From Amorphochlora amoebiformis (lineage: Eukaryota; Cercozoa; Chlorarachniophyceae), in assembly GCA_054601695.1 (NCBI GenBank), contig BAAHQB010000286.1, positions 62,001-126,000 of the forward strand: a DNA stretch of 64,000 bases. The letters run 5' to 3'. Below, piece after piece: positions 29,114-64,000 of this stretch. Every line of letters begins with the position of its first letter. Positions within the stretch are counted from its first letter, which is position 1. Under the pieces are notes generated by a model. That model saw nothing but the letters and a program-made list of their open reading frames with translations. It did no database searches and had not been told where the DNA came from. The translations under genes and the position numbers were made by a program.

Positions 29114-30101
29114 TGTGTGTTATGATGATATACTTTTGACAAGATGATTTGACATCCAAGCCTTGACGTCGATGTCAAGCAGGCCTATTAGAACCAAACG
29201 CATCTTCTATTCTCTCTAATAGGAAATCCCCTTTTCCAATTGCGTTCTAACTACCCCCTTTCATCACTAACCCTTGCCCTCGCCTTGATAAATCCCACCG
29301 ATTACCCTATGTTGCCGTGTTTAGTGCTTAATACTCTAATTCGAATATTTGAAATATCCGAAGGATGAAAAACCCCTTACCAGGATTCTACCTAACCCTA
29401 TCTAACTTCAGGACCTACCCGAGAGTGCTCTGTGTGCGTATGTGCATGCGGGATGTGCTTACCGCTTGGTCGAGCATATCATCTTCTTGCTCCTCAGGCA
29501 TTTCTAACTGGCAAATACACATTGAAATTATTGGAACATTCATACTTCATTCAGGTGTGTTTTCATGCTTTTGAAGCGTGATATATATCTCTCCCACCTT
29601 GTCATACGTGTTGTCGTCGAGTATAACATGACATGTAGAGCACGCCAACGATGCCTCACACGCCCCCTCCAGATACAGCTTGTCGCTTGACTCCTAGAAA
29701 CACGAACATATCGAATAAGTCCCCACAAATCACAAAATCGCACTCCGCAAGCTCGATTGGCGGTGGCTTGCTTCTCTTTCCCATCTCCCTCCTTGTTTCC
29801 CCCCACCCGAAATAAAAAAAGATATTGCAACACATGGGCAAAAGACCTGAAAATGATGGAACAGATACAGGAGGTTGTCCCCGATCTTGCCCTGGACTTG
29901 ATGGGTGACACCATCCCGATCGACCACAGAAAATCGAACCACCTCCTCCGGGGATGAGGCTGGTTGTTTCTCCCTGCTTCCATGCCTCAGAACACCCCTA
30001 AAACTACATATTGTGCGAATTCCGCTTGTTTTAATACTCCATGGCGCCCGGATATGCCCTGTTTTACCCCAGGACAACAGGCGAGCAGCCAGGCGGTTCA
30101 T
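28967..30101 (-). CDS. FDX2: Mitochondrial [2Fe-2S] ferredoxin, FDX2/Yah1 type
   Basis: Electron carrier for mitochondrial iron-sulphur cluster assembly, reduced by ferredoxin reductase. Five minus-strand exons in phase: 30101-29847, 29693-29598, 29507-29463, 29184-29134 and 29041-28967 (TAA). The product is 173 residues. The N-terminus [20 protein letters not shown] is Arg-rich and lacks acids, as in a matrix-targeting peptide. The core has [20 protein letters not shown], then [20 protein letters not shown] with the Cys-X5-Cys-X2-Cys cluster ligands, [11 protein letters not shown], and the fourth ligand in SRLGCQIIL. The C-terminus [11 protein letters not shown] matches the FDX2 branch rather than adrenodoxin. 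Only the last intron carries (AT)n. It is divergent from the gene at 30208. Confidence 0.95.
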
Positions 30102-30207
30102 TTCGGAAGCTAGGCGCCGTGGGCTCCGAGAATCAGTGAGAATATTTCTTCGGGGTTTAAATTGCGTCTTTTTCGGCCCCGAGATACAGCAGGGCCCCAA
30201 TAGCACT
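30102..30207. promoter_or_regulatory. 106-bp bidirectional promoter, FDX2 and the 30.2-kb gene
   Basis: The two start codons face away from each other with 106 bp between them. No (AT)n enters this gap, in contrast to the introns and 3' flanks around it. No TATA box is visible. Confidence 0.55.
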
Positions 30208-36937
<6,730 letters not shown>

Positions 36938-37053
36938 GATGTGGATACAATTTATACTTTCGTGTAATCCTCAATCTTTAATATAAACATATACACACAT
37001 ATTACACATAAATACATATCTATATACATACATATATATACACACATATATAC

Positions 37054-37105
<52 letters not shown>

Positions 37106-37155
37106 CATATAGATATATGCATACATATACACATAATATACACACACATATATAT

Positions 37156-37223
<68 letters not shown>

Positions 37224-37273
37224 ATATTACATGGGAAAGAAGGGAGGGAGAAAGAGGGGACACAGCGGGCCCA
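36938..37273. other. Short intergenic region with microsatellite
   Basis: Follows the TGA at 36935-36937. It holds (CA)n/(AT)n from about 36990 to 37225, then a GA-rich stretch. A plausible ATG for the next plus-strand gene is at 37274. Nothing else is recognised. Confidence 0.45.
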
Positions 37274-40247
<2,974 letters not shown>

Positions 40248-40250
40248 TAA

Positions 40251-40289
<39 letters not shown>

Positions 40290-40315
40290 TATATGTATAC
40301 ACACATACATATATA

Positions 40316-40355
<40 letters not shown>

Positions 40356-40361
40356 ATATAT

Positions 40362-40436
<75 letters not shown>

Positions 40437-40524
40437 TATTTGTAAGAATGTAACATGCAAAATACCATTTATGCATACACATATACAAATATATATGCAT
40501 GCTTATATTACATTTTACAGTTTA

Positions 40525-40556
<32 letters not shown>

Positions 40557-40774
40557 ATAACCACTTCTTATTCAGGTCCATAGGGAACCAGAGTCCGGAA
40601 GGTCGTCCACACAAACATCAACACACTTATCCCCCCAAAAATCCCGAAATAAAAAAATGAAAAAAAAAAAGAATTATCGAAGACCCAGATGTAGTCTAAT
40701 AATTTGGCTTTCACAAAGAGTGGTATTGGGGATCTGTTCTCTCCTTCGAAAGCCTGTGCGGTGCGGGGCCTCCA
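40248..40774. promoter_or_regulatory. Intergenic region between the RS-rich gene and the large gene
   Basis: Holds (AT)n with (CA)n at 40245-40440 and 40525-40557, then unique sequence. The segment after CAG at 40576 (reading SIGNQSPEGRPHKHQHTYPP) is open and would be in phase with a splice from 40243, so the RS-rich gene may end here instead, with TGA near 40661. The last 110 bp before ATG 40775 should contain the promoter of the large gene. Confidence 0.4.
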
Positions 40775-63783
<23,009 letters not shown>

Positions 63784-63808
63784 GTGAGCTTATACAATTG
63801 TAATGTAC

Positions 63809-63849
<41 letters not shown>

Positions 63850-63932
63850 GAATATATATATATATATATATGAACATACATATATATATATATATGAACA
63901 TACATATTTATATATATGTGTAATAATGTATG

Positions 63933-63968
<36 letters not shown>

Positions 63969-64000
63969 TCCCTCTCTCACCACGTATATTGTGTATTTTT
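63784..64000. other. Window edge, (AT)n intron
   Basis: After the donor GTGAGC at 63784 the sequence is mostly (AT)n with a doubled TATATGAACATACATAT segment (about 63868-63915). No further exon before the edge. Confidence 0.6.

Noticed and set aside
29540-29983. 147-codon minus-strand frame over the ferredoxin locus
   Set aside because: Out of frame with the FDX2 exons, which carry the four cluster cysteines and join in phase.

Overview
The window is nuclear DNA of a eukaryote, most likely a single-celled one. Genes are split into many short exons with GT-AG introns, and the recognisable products are eukaryotic: a proteasome alpha subunit, the CCT zeta chaperonin, a mitochondrial ferredoxin, a DUF1279/FAM210-type protein and an SR-type protein. 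Degenerate CCCTAA arrays at 1.6-2.5 kb and 4.4-5.3 kb suggest TTAGGG-type telomeres and a subtelomeric left end. I cannot name the lineage from sequence alone. Much of the window is (AT)n microsatellite. Introns fall into two classes: short ones (26 to about 130 bp) without (AT)n, and long ones (hundreds of bp to over 2 kb) made mostly of (AT)n. Nearly all Ile-Tyr or His-Thr open frames are artefacts of these tracts.

Layout: 1-5.3 kb, tandem repeats and telomere-like repeats, no gene. 5.3-8.9 kb, the 3' part of an unrecognised plus-strand gene. 10.2-11.1 kb (-), proteasome alpha-2 (5 exons), head to head with CCT6 at 11.3-17.4 kb (+, 18 exons). 18.2-21.6 kb (-), a DUF1279 mitochondrial membrane protein (5 exons), head to head with a class I SAM-dependent methyltransferase at 21.9-27.8 kb (+, at least 10 exons). 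29.0-30.1 kb (-), FDX2-type ferredoxin (5 exons), head to head with an unrecognised gene carrying a ubiquitin-like stretch at 30.2-36.9 kb (+). About 37.3-40.2 kb (+), an Arg/Ser-rich gene. 40.8 kb to the window edge (+), one very large gene of about 47 exons with a basic region and an Agenet/Tudor-like segment. All gene models were read by hand from splice sites, reading-frame phase and protein similarity. Phase is continuous across almost every junction I list.

Mobile elements: a Ty1/copia element (56,966-60,622) lies in an intron of the large gene. Its two 238-bp LTRs are identical as read, but an internal deletion removed most of the reverse transcriptase and RNase H. A likely solo LTR of another family (38,713-39,049) lies in an intron of the RS-rich gene. 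Both sit inside (AT)n.

The most unusual signal is a repeated architecture. In at least five genes, a short segment spanning one exon-intron boundary (10-65 nt of exon edge, the splice site and flanking intron) is copied in tandem into the adjoining intron, two to eight times, often with (AT)n between copies. It affects acceptors (DUF1279 exons 3 and 4, CCT6 last exon, large-gene exon 14) and donors (methyltransferase exons 5 and 9, large-gene exons 7 and 47). I know of no named element class that fits it.
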